Shown here piece after piece: positions 1 to 6,383 of a stretch of 64,000 bases of DNA. Location: the NCBI GenBank assembly GCA_028280615.1, contig JANQLK010000016.1:532862-596861 (forward strand). The letters run 5' to 3'. A model generated the notes under the pieces. The model did no database searches and was not told the DNA's origin. It worked only from the letters and a program-made list of their open reading frames with translations. Both the position numbers and the translations under genes were made by a program. The DNA comes from Woeseiaceae bacterium. GTDB lineage: Bacteria > Pseudomonadota > Gammaproteobacteria > Steroidobacterales > Woeseiaceae. Numbering within the stretch: position 1 is the stretch's first letter; each line of letters opens with the position of its first letter.

Positions 1-71
1 AGGTCAGTGAATCCCGAGTGTGTCAGATACATGGACAAGCGCTGGCACGTCTTCGCTCAAGGATGACCAGC

Positions 72-104
72 TAGTGTCCTGTCCGAATCAACCGGACAGG
101 ACAC
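72..104. repeat. Short GTGTCCTG palindrome, minimal member of a dispersed repeat family
   Basis: Two perfect 12-base arms, GTGTCCTGTCCG at 74-85 and its complement at 93-104, enclose a 7-base loop. The left arm is preceded by TA. The outer GTGTCCTG is the same as the ends of the larger elements at 20218-20380 and 46718-46983. TAG at 72-74 is in frame with an open frame reading from base 3, so it may be the stop codon of a gene that began outside the window; that partial frame is too short to identify. There is no T-tract, so an intrinsic terminator is unlikely. The right flank is GA rather than TA. Confidence 0.6.
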
Positions 105-123
105 GATTCGTCAGGAGCATGAT

Positions 124-315
124 ATGTCAGACGCAATTGGTCGCACGCCCGGCGTAAAGCCGTCTTATCCCGTAAAGCCTGCACGGCCCGTCCGGAAGGA
201 CGAAGAGCGCAATCGGCGCAGCAACAATCCGGAGCGTCCACACGAATCCGATGATGATGATACGACCGGCACATCGTCGGATGAACACACGAACCGGATA
301 GACGAGTACATATGA
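124..315 (+). CDS. Small hydrophilic protein of unknown function, upstream of the DUF2802 gene
   Basis: This 63-residue protein matches no family I recognise. It is rich in Arg, Pro and Asp, has an acidic run (ESDDDD) near residue 42, and has no signal peptide, membrane segment or cysteine, so it should be cytosolic and probably disordered. It is likely real because a strong ribosome-binding site, AGGAG at 113-117, sits 6 bases before the ATG, and because its stop overlaps the start of the next gene as ATGA, which suggests translational coupling. Its partner gene belongs to a motility-associated family, so a role near the flagellum is possible but inferred from position only. Confidence 0.6.
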   Translation: MSDAIGRTPGVKPSYPVKPARPVRKDEERNRRSNNPERPHESDDDDTTGTSSDEHTNRIDEYI

Positions 316-767
316 TGACCATTCTCTCAAACTACTCCCATTACCTCCTGCTTGCTGTCAATGCGATAACGCTGTGCGCGGCTGCTATCGCTATCGCTCG
401 TTTCGAGCGACGGATCCGCGCCAACCAGGAATTCTGGAACAGCCCGACCGGATCGGTCCTGCTGGAGGTTGACGATGCCGTCGAACCGCGCCCCGCCGCC
501 AATAGCGAGGCGGTACTATCCGGGTTTCTCGAACGCCGGCTGGCGATCATGCATCAGCGCTTGAACGAGGTTGACATGAAGCTCGAGGAGATCGTGCCCA
601 CACAACCGGCGGGGACGCCTTTCTCCCACGCCGCTCGAATGGCGAGAAACGGTGCCACCGTCGACGATCTCGTGAGGACCTGTGGACTGAGTGCACAGGA
701 GGCCAGGCTGGTGCGGAAACTGCACTCGTCCAAGCAGAGCGTTACGTCGATTGCTCAGCGAACGTGA
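312..767 (+). CDS. DUF2802 domain protein, flagellar-locus associated
   Basis: The 151-residue protein has an N-terminal membrane segment (about residues 8-28), then a coiled stretch (about 70-95) and a C-terminal DUF2802-type region with the typical pattern AARMARNGATVDDLVRTCGL followed by SAQEARLVRKLH. In pseudomonads the family is found beside motCD and cheW genes; its molecular role is not established. Here it overlaps the preceding small gene by 4 bases and converges on the PilZ-pomB-pomA genes, which agrees with a motility neighbourhood. The C-terminal region resembles a small HTH fold in spacing, but DNA binding is not shown. Confidence 0.75.
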   Translation: MMTILSNYSHYLLLAVNAITLCAAAIAIARFERRIRANQEFWNSPTGSVLLEVDDAVEPRPAANSEAVLSGFLERRLAIMHQRLNEVDMKLEEIVPTQPAGTPFSHAARMARNGATVDDLVRTCGLSAQEARLVRKLHSSKQSVTSIAQRT

Positions 768-782
768 TCGCAAGGATCGCTT

Positions 783-1403
783 CTAGGGAAGCTGTTCTTC
801 CTCGTCGAGTTGACGGCGGCGCAGCCGCAGTGTCTGGGACTGCCGCGTAAAGAGATGTTGAATCAGGTTCTCGCGCTCGGCCGGGCTCATGCCCTCGAAC
901 GTGACGGCGCAGGAGTGCGTGTAAGGAGCGAAATCGTCGTTCGTCGATGGTCCCGAACGCACCACGCGCGCAAAAGTCTCGAAATAGCGGTTCTCCGGCA
1001 AGACGATGAACTGCAGAACGACGCCAGCACCTTGCGGAAGCGACTCGTCCAGACCGAAGTGCATTCCCTCCGAGCTCAGCTCACAACGCTGAGAGCTTTT
1101 TTCGGCCAGGGCATTCGTCGCCGACTTGAAATCGGGCAAAGCGTATGCGATGACGTTGATCTTCTCGTTGAGAATGCGAAGCGCTTCGCTCGCGGACGAT
1201 GCGTCTGCGCCGATTCGAAACATGTGTTCGTCCAGCCGGGCATCGAGATCAACGAGCAAGGATCGTGTGCGCGACGTATTGCCGTTGCCGATCCGCCAGG
1301 CCTCGATGCCCGCCTCGAACTCGGAGTCTTCGAGGCCGGTACAGCTCAGAAGGACTGTCTCGACGATTCGGAAGGACCGGCGCCGGTCGTCTTCTCTGGT
1401 CAT
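783..1403 (-). CDS. PilZ domain protein, probable c-di-GMP effector
   Basis: This 206-residue protein begins with an Arg-rich motif (DDRRRSFRI, residues 5-13) of the kind PilZ domains use to hold c-di-GMP. A second element of the domain is visible near residue 115 (SSEGMHF, the degenerate form of D/NxSxxG). The stretch between them is longer than in a minimal PilZ domain and looks helical, so this is an extended PilZ architecture. No signal peptide or membrane segment is seen. The start overlaps the pomB stop as ATGA, so it is very likely co-transcribed with the motor stator genes. It may adjust flagellar output or adhesion in response to c-di-GMP. The RxxxR motif is RRRSF, not the canonical pair at ideal spacing, so ligand binding is likely but unproven. 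Confidence 0.75.
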   Translation of the reverse strand: MTREDDRRRSFRIVETVLLSCTGLEDSEFEAGIEAWRIGNGNTSRTRSLLVDLDARLDEHMFRIGADASSASEALRILNEKINVIAYALPDFKSATNALAEKSSQRCELSSEGMHFGLDESLPQGAGVVLQFIVLPENRYFETFARVVRSGPSTNDDFAPYTHSCAVTFEGMSPAERENLIQHLFTRQSQTLRLRRRQLDEEEQLP

Positions 1404-2263
1404 AGCTCACTCCCGTCAGTCGAAATCCTCGGCGTGGCGTCGACGCTTATCGTGTCTTCTGTATCTCCCGAAAGCCCACGCGTAATGCTTATATCCACAC
1501 GTCGGTTTCGGGCCCGGTTCTCGTCGCTGTCGTTGTCGGCGAGCGGACGGGTTTCCGCATGACCGACGACCAGGAATCGCAGAGGGTCCAGCGGTGCCGC
1601 GAACAGCAGTTCGTGCGCGACGGAGACCGCACGCGACGTGGACAGCTCCCAATTCGACCGAAATCTCGAAGTAGAAATCGGGAGGTTGTCTGTGTGGCCC
1701 GACACGGTGACCACTCCATTGTTGCTGTCGATCAAGCCCGCGATCTTGTGCAGAATCGGCTTGAACTCTCGGCGCAGATCGGCACTCGCAGACGCGAACG
1801 ATGCCTTTTCGAGGATACGGATTATTATCCGCGCACCCTCGACCTCCACCGCGACGTCGCCGCGATTGATCTCCTCTTCGAGGGCCTTGCTGATTCGCAA
1901 CGCGTGCCGCCTTGCCTCATCGACTTCCTTCGGTTCTTCGAAAAGCGCGTCCAGCGAATTTCTGTTCGAATCGATCGTGTGTTGCATGATCGTGTTGAAG
2001 GGCGTCGGTTCAGGTTTACCAGGGCTGAACTCCCTGGCGATCACGCTCGTTCCCTTGGGAATAGTCCGCGCCTCGATCTCCGCCTGTACGCCGAAGGCGT
2101 TGCGCATTGAACCCGCAAGCATCTTGAACTTTGCGATGTCCATTTCCGAGAAGGAAAGCAGGAGAACGAAAAAGCACATCAGCAGCGTCATGAGATCGGC
2201 GAACGTCATTACCCATGCAGGTACGCCGCGCTCTTCGCCTTTTGGTGCGTCATCGATACTCAT
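1400..2263 (-). CDS. pomB: PomB-type flagellar stator protein (MotB/OmpA family)
   Basis: The 287-residue protein is the peptidoglycan-anchored half of the flagellar stator. It has a short cytosolic N-terminus, one membrane helix (about residues 17-40) with the ion-binding Asp in VMTFADLMTLLMCF, and a C-terminal OmpA/MotB domain (about 165-265) with TVSGHTDNLPI and NRARNRRVDISI. The stretch IPKGTSVIAREFSPGKPEPT just after the helix closely follows Vibrio PomB, which supports sodium rather than proton coupling. The linker between plug and anchor is shorter than in Vibrio. It follows pomA with no gap (pomA stops at 2264) and overlaps the PilZ gene by 4 bases. Confidence 0.92.
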   Translation of the reverse strand: MSIDDAPKGEERGVPAWVMTFADLMTLLMCFFVLLLSFSEMDIAKFKMLAGSMRNAFGVQAEIEARTIPKGTSVIAREFSPGKPEPTPFNTIMQHTIDSNRNSLDALFEEPKEVDEARRHALRISKALEEEINRGDVAVEVEGARIIIRILEKASFASASADLRREFKPILHKIAGLIDSNNGVVTVSGHTDNLPISTSRFRSNWELSTSRAVSVAHELLFAAPLDPLRFLVVGHAETRPLADNDSDENRARNRRVDISITRGLSGDTEDTISVDATPRISTDGSEL

Positions 2264-3025
2264 TTACGCGACCCCTTCCTGTTGTCGCTTCGAGCGTGGC
2301 AGGTAGGTTTGCAGCATGCTTTCGATAACGCGTGGGTTCTGTCCGGCCTGAATGCCCAACAATGCGTCGATGACGAGCGACTTGCTGTTGTTTTCTTCGC
2401 GGCTTCTTAAGGCGAGCTTGTCCGCAATGGGCAAAGCGACCATGTTCGCCAGTATTGCACCATACAGCGTCGTCAGGAGCGCTACGGCCATGGCGGGACC
2501 GATCTGCTTGGGATCGTCCATGTTGGCAAGCATCTGTACCAGGCCAATCAGCGTGCCGATCATTCCCATTGCCGGGCCGACGTCGCCGATCGCTTTGAAT
2601 ATGTCCTGCCCGTCGCTGTGACGTTTCAGCGTCAGCTGCAGGTCCTTGGACAGCATTGAGCGAACGACGTCGGCCGGATGCCCATCCACGAGCAGGCCCA
2701 GACCGTTCTTCATGAATTCGTCGGGGACCTCGGCGTCCTCGAGTGCGAGCAAGCCTCCCTGCCTGGCCGTCTTCGCGAGCTCGACTGCGTTGTCGATAAG
2801 TAGTTCCGGCGCCAACGGTTTGTAGACGAAAGCCTTCACGGCAACCGACGTCGCGCTGAAGAATCTCGCGAGGCTGAATTTCATCATCGTAACCAGGAAT
2901 GTGCCGCCGAATACAACGAGGAGGGACGCAGGATTGACGAAAGTGCCCGCGGAGCCGCCCAGAATGATCGAAGACAGCACGACAGCGAATGCCCCGATCA
3001 GTCCGATTAGTGTTGCTAAGTCCAA
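2264..3025 (-). CDS. pomA: PomA-type flagellar stator protein (MotA family)
   Basis: This is the ion-channel subunit of the flagellar motor stator, with four expected membrane helices. The C-terminal half is strikingly PomA-like: VDGHPADVVRSML, GPAMGMIGTLIGLVQML and GPAMAVALLTTLYGAILANM. I place the start at a TTG because PomA proteins begin MDLATL and this TTG is followed by DLATLIGLIGAF; it has GGAG 9 bases upstream. A longer frame opens at another TTG at 3073 but adds 16 residues with no family counterpart. The protein is then 253 residues, the usual PomA length. The gene lies behind a sigma-28 promoter at 3101-3127 and leads the pomA-pomB-PilZ operon. Confidence 0.92.
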   Translation of the reverse strand: MDLATLIGLIGAFAVVLSSIILGGSAGTFVNPASLLVVFGGTFLVTMMKFSLARFFSATSVAVKAFVYKPLAPELLIDNAVELAKTARQGGLLALEDAEVPDEFMKNGLGLLVDGHPADVVRSMLSKDLQLTLKRHSDGQDIFKAIGDVGPAMGMIGTLIGLVQMLANMDDPKQIGPAMAVALLTTLYGAILANMVALPIADKLALRSREENNSKSLVIDALLGIQAGQNPRVIESMLQTYLPRSKRQQEGVA

Positions 3026-3100
3026 AGTGCTTGTCTCCGGCTTCCGCTGCACGCCGACATCTCTGCCCGGCAAGACAGTCTCAACGCATTCCCGTAGTCG

Positions 3101-3127
3101 TTATCGGCGGATTTGTGGCGGGCTTTA
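3101..3127 (-). promoter_or_regulatory. Sigma-28 (FliA) promoter of the pomAB operon
   Basis: Read on the minus strand, TAAA (3127-3124) is followed after exactly 15 bases by GCCGATAA (3108-3101). This is the full FliA consensus TAAA-N15-GCCGATAA. It lies about 75 bases upstream of the chosen pomA start and points toward it. It places the stator genes in the late flagellar regulon. Confidence 0.88.
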
Positions 3128-3303
3128 GTCGAATCGATGCAGAGCTCGAACTTCTCCGGCGCGTTGCGATGCGTCGGCAGGCGCGGCGTGTTGCGCCGCC
3201 AGGGGTCAGGTCTCCCCCCCGCGAATCGGTGACGGATGGTCGTCAGTAATCAGGAGTGAGGAACACCGCGCCGGCCAGAAGCAACCGTGTTCCCTGACAT
3301 CGA

Positions 3304-4344
3304 TCAGGCCGTGCGGAAACAGTCGCGCCCCGCCTCTTTTGCCTCGTACAGCGCGCCGTCGGCGCGTGCAAGAATCGATTCCACTGTCTCGTCGTCCTGG
3401 ATTTCCGTGCATCCGGCAGAGCAGGAGACATCAAATTCGAGAGCTCGAACAGACTTGAGCATACGGGATATCGATGCCACGGATTCGTTCAGATCGGTGT
3501 CCGGGAGTATCACGGCGAACTCGTCGCCGCCGTATCGAGCCACCATGTCGTTCTTGCGTACAAAACACCGTGACAGGCAACCCGCGATCGCCTGCAGGAC
3601 CTCGTCGCCGGCGAGATGGCCGAGAACGTCGTTGACGGACTTGAAGTTGTCGACGTCGATCATGACCACGCAGACCGGCTTGTTGAGGATGAACCTCGTG
3701 TTCACATGCCTTTTCAGCGCCGCGTCGAAAGCGCCGCGATTGCAGAGATTAGTGAGCGAGTCCAGCTGCATCTCTTCCCGCGCCGTAACGAGGTCCTCTC
3801 TGAGGGATTCGACACGCTCATTGAGCGATGAGATCTGTTTTTCGTATTGCGTTCTCTGCTCGCTGAACGCCTGTCCAACGTCTTTGACGGCATCAACGAG
3901 TGCTTGACGCACATCGTCGAGGTTGCCGCAGGATGCCGCTGATTCGATTGAAGCCAGACCGGCACTCACGCGTTGTTCGGTGAGGTCGCTTTGCGTACAA
4001 ATGTTCCTGAGCCCGATGATGAAGTGTTCGACCATCCCTCGATAGTCTCCGAGCCGGGACGTGACGAACTCCTTCTCATTGCGCCGTCGTTCCACGAAGA
4101 ACCTTCGTATAAGGCTCCATTCGCGCGCGTCACTCACGAGGTCGATGCCGAAGCTCGGGGCTGCGGCTCCGTTTTCGATGTGGCGGGCGATTTCAAGACA
4201 CTGTGCCGGGAAGACTTCCGGATCGAAGTCCGTGTCGAGCGGGAAGGACTCTCTGCTCATCGTCTGGAATACGCAGCCCAGGGTGTCCATTGCTCCATCG
4301 GTCAAGCGCAGTTCCGTCGCCGGATTCGAGTGAACGTCGTTCAA
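3304..4344 (-). CDS. Cytosolic diguanylate cyclase (GGDEF) with helical N-terminal region
   Basis: The enzyme makes c-di-GMP from two GTP. The catalytic GGDEF motif is intact at residues 272-276 (ARYGGDEFAVIL), and an inhibitory RxxD site (RKND, 263-266) lies five residues before it, so product feedback is expected. DSLTNLCNRGAFD near 195-207 and DVDNFKSVND near 230-239 are the other GGDEF-domain signatures. Residues 1-160 are mostly helical without a recognised sensor, and a coiled coil (about 160-190) leads into the catalytic domain. There is no membrane segment. It lies 230 bases upstream of pomA on the same strand, so it is probably its own transcription unit, but its position among stator and PilZ genes suggests control of motility. 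Confidence 0.9.
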   Translation of the reverse strand: MNDVHSNPATELRLTDGAMDTLGCVFQTMSRESFPLDTDFDPEVFPAQCLEIARHIENGAAAPSFGIDLVSDAREWSLIRRFFVERRRNEKEFVTSRLGDYRGMVEHFIIGLRNICTQSDLTEQRVSAGLASIESAASCGNLDDVRQALVDAVKDVGQAFSEQRTQYEKQISSLNERVESLREDLVTAREEMQLDSLTNLCNRGAFDAALKRHVNTRFILNKPVCVVMIDVDNFKSVNDVLGHLAGDEVLQAIAGCLSRCFVRKNDMVARYGGDEFAVILPDTDLNESVASISRMLKSVRALEFDVSCSAGCTEIQDDETVESILARADGALYEAKEAGRDCFRTA

Positions 4345-4550
4345 GGCAGCGCCTCCTCCGCAAGGACCTTGTTCAATAGCGTTGCAGCTACGCTACGTTT
4401 AGCGGCAGGACGTCAGCGAACTTTAGGGAAACTGCAGAGGTTTCGTGGGAATTCCGATAGCGAAGCGCGGACCATCGGCTCTCGAGACGGGAGAACGCGT
4501 GTCAACGATCGGCGAGCGCAGCTACCTGTTGTTATTTACAGAGCAAAGAC

Positions 4551-4775
4551 TCAACGTTCTTCGGTGAGGCTCGGAGGCATTGTACCGTCGCTCTCGCGCA
4601 CGAACGCGTCGACGTCGGCGGGCATGAATCGCCGATGTCCCCCGGGCGTCTTCGCCGACTTCAGGCGTCCTTTGCTGGCCCAGTACCTGACGGTCGTCGG
4701 AGAGACCATCAACAGCTCGGCGACCTCATTCGGCGTGAGGTAAGGCTTGCCTTTCTCTGTCAAACCGCTTGCCAT
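4551..4775 (-). CDS. Small MerR/excisionase-type DNA-binding protein
   Basis: This 74-residue protein consists almost entirely of a winged HTH of the excisionase/BldC kind. YLTPNEVAELLMVSPTTVRY forms the helix-turn-helix (about residues 12-31), and the wing contains the diagnostic TPGGHRRF (about 43-50). No ligand-binding or dimerisation domain follows, unlike full MerR regulators. It lies between a diguanylate cyclase and a degenerate sigma-54-activator-like gene, all on the minus strand, with about 90 bases to the latter. Phage excisionase is an alternative reading of the family, but no integrase or att site is visible nearby, so a chromosomal regulator is more likely. Confidence 0.8.
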   Translation of the reverse strand: MASGLTEKGKPYLTPNEVAELLMVSPTTVRYWASKGRLKSAKTPGGHRRFMPADVDAFVRESDGTMPPSLTEER

Positions 4776-4865
4776 ATCTGACTAAATAGCTCCGCGTTAT
4801 TATTGTGTATCGCTGTAGCCCGCGATCTATGTTACCCACGAGCGGGTGTGGCTTGCCACCATCTG

Positions 4866-5609
4866 TCAGCGCAACTCGCGACTTCCGATGTGCACCACGT
4901 TAGGTGTGCTTTCGCTCCCACTAACGGTGTCCGCCTGTCGCCATAGGTCGCCGATACCGTCCTCAAAAACTTTTCCAGCTGTACGAATGCGCTGCGGCAG
5001 GTCGGCTTCCCGGATCGTCGACCCCGCGCAAGCGTCGGCGAGTCGCTCGAGCAGTGCTTCAAGTTGTCGGTCGTTGCCGGGCCACTCGTAATCGAGGAGC
5101 AAGCTGTAGGCCTCCGGAGAGTAAGACAGCTGATCACGCGCTGATTGCAGCAGGTTTGTCAGTCTTGCCCGGTCTTCCCGCAAAGGCCGTACCGTGATTC
5201 GGTTCGGCAACAGGCTGTCGAAGAGCTCGCGGCAGAACTTGCCGGAGGCAATACGCGCTTCGACGTCGAGATGCGTTGCGGCAATCACCGTGGCACCGGC
5301 TTCCTCTGCCAAACGCCGCTGCGTCTCGACAGACAGCCGCTCGACGCACCGAATGTAGAGCGTTCCTTCCCTGGCCAACAGCAAGCGTCCGGAGAAGTCG
5401 CTGGGCGCGGTATCGATCGTCCCGCATCGATGTCCGAACAGTTCGCTGTCGAGCAGAGACTGCGAGATGATTCTGCAGTCGAGCGGTACGAAGGGACCGT
5501 CGCGCCGCTCCGAACCGTCATGCATTGCTTTCGCGACTACACCCTTGTTCGTGCCCGGTTCGCCGACGATGATCGCTCCCCGATTCCCGGTCGTCATGGA
5601 TTCGTACAT
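4866..5609 (-). CDS. Degenerate sigma-54 activator-like AAA+ protein
   Basis: The 247 residues follow the AAA+ domain of sigma-54 enhancer-binding proteins from Walker A to the C-terminal lid (WPGNDRQLEALLERL near 178-192). The key sites are altered. Walker A reads GEPGTNKG instead of GESGTGKE. The sigma-54-contacting GAFTGA loop is replaced by CGTIDTA after ELFGHR. Walker B, usually GTLFLDE, reads GTLYIRC. There is no receiver domain and no Fis-type HTH. The open frame continues upstream for 27 codons with matching sequence (RSAEGMYESM) but no start codon before an in-frame stop. A second ATG at 5597 is also possible. It is either a pseudogene in decay or a regulator that no longer acts on sigma-54. 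Confidence 0.7.
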   Translation of the reverse strand: MYESMTTGNRGAIIVGEPGTNKGVVAKAMHDGSERRDGPFVPLDCRIISQSLLDSELFGHRCGTIDTAPSDFSGRLLLAREGTLYIRCVERLSVETQRRLAEEAGATVIAATHLDVEARIASGKFCRELFDSLLPNRITVRPLREDRARLTNLLQSARDQLSYSPEAYSLLLDYEWPGNDRQLEALLERLADACAGSTIREADLPQRIRTAGKVFEDGIGDLWRQADTVSGSESTPNVVHIGSRELR

Positions 5610-6383
5610 TCCTTCGGCGCTCCGTCCGCAATCCCTGCTTCGGATTCGAACAGCGTACTGAAGCTCTTCACGCGAGAATTGTGCCCCTCAGGACTGTCTG
5701 TCAGGCGTGAGCTGAGCGCAATGAGCACCGATAGCAGGAGTGGAACCTGTCTGGTCATTGTCGTACGGGCCGGTCCGGGTCACGCAGGGGTTAGCGGCAC
5801 GCGGCCGTATTTCTTGAGGGTTTGAATCTGTTGCAATGATGTCTGTCGCACCGATGATGGACTTGGATCTCAGTGTTAGAAAAAGCCTATCCAGATCAAT
5901 GCGTAAGGTGAGGGCTGCGATTTTTGCCGCACTTGTCATACTCGATTAACGCGCGTCCAATTTGCGCAAGGGCGCGGGTATTGGATCGTTCTTGCTCGAC
6001 CAAGTTTTAGCTGCCTGGGACCGCTGCTTGTCGATGCGATTCGCGAGGACGATGGCGCCGGGCGCGCAAGCGTAGTTTGCTTGCTAGGTGAATACAGGTC
6101 GTCTGTCGTGGCCACGCTGTGAGATAAGCAGTACAACGTTAGGAAGGAAGACGCGAGGATAGGGGGCATTCGCCAGTGCTACTGCGATCAAGTGTTAGCA
6201 GAAACTACAGCGACTGAATACAAACGAGAATGGTTCGAAACTGGACTCTCTGCCAGACAATGAACCTGACCCGTTTTCTGACCGGATGAGGGCTCGTGAA
6301 GTCTACAAGCACGCGGATTGAGCCCCGGAGCTTCCTTAACCAGTGGCAGGAGGCAATCTGCTGCGCAACATGAGTTGTCGTTG
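5610..6383. other. Long stretch without a convincing gene
   Basis: I see no recognisable gene in these 774 bases. Minus-strand open frames exist (5688-5939 and 5936-6169), but their proteins show no family features. A 54-codon minus-strand frame at 5594-5758 begins with a hydrophobic run (MTRQVPLLLSVLIALSS), and its stop overlaps the alternative ATG (5597) of the degenerate AAA+ gene as ATGA. It could be a small exported or membrane peptide coupled to that gene, but the evidence is weak. The stretch is visibly less GC-rich than the core genes and may be decayed coding sequence upstream of the AAA+ gene. Confidence 0.45.

Noticed and set aside
74..104. Palindrome read as a rho-independent terminator
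   Set aside because: No T-tract follows the stem, and the same ends occur in larger elements inside operons.
4551..4775. Phage excisionase marking an integrated element
   Set aside because: No integrase, att repeats or phage genes are nearby; the fold also serves as a chromosomal regulator.
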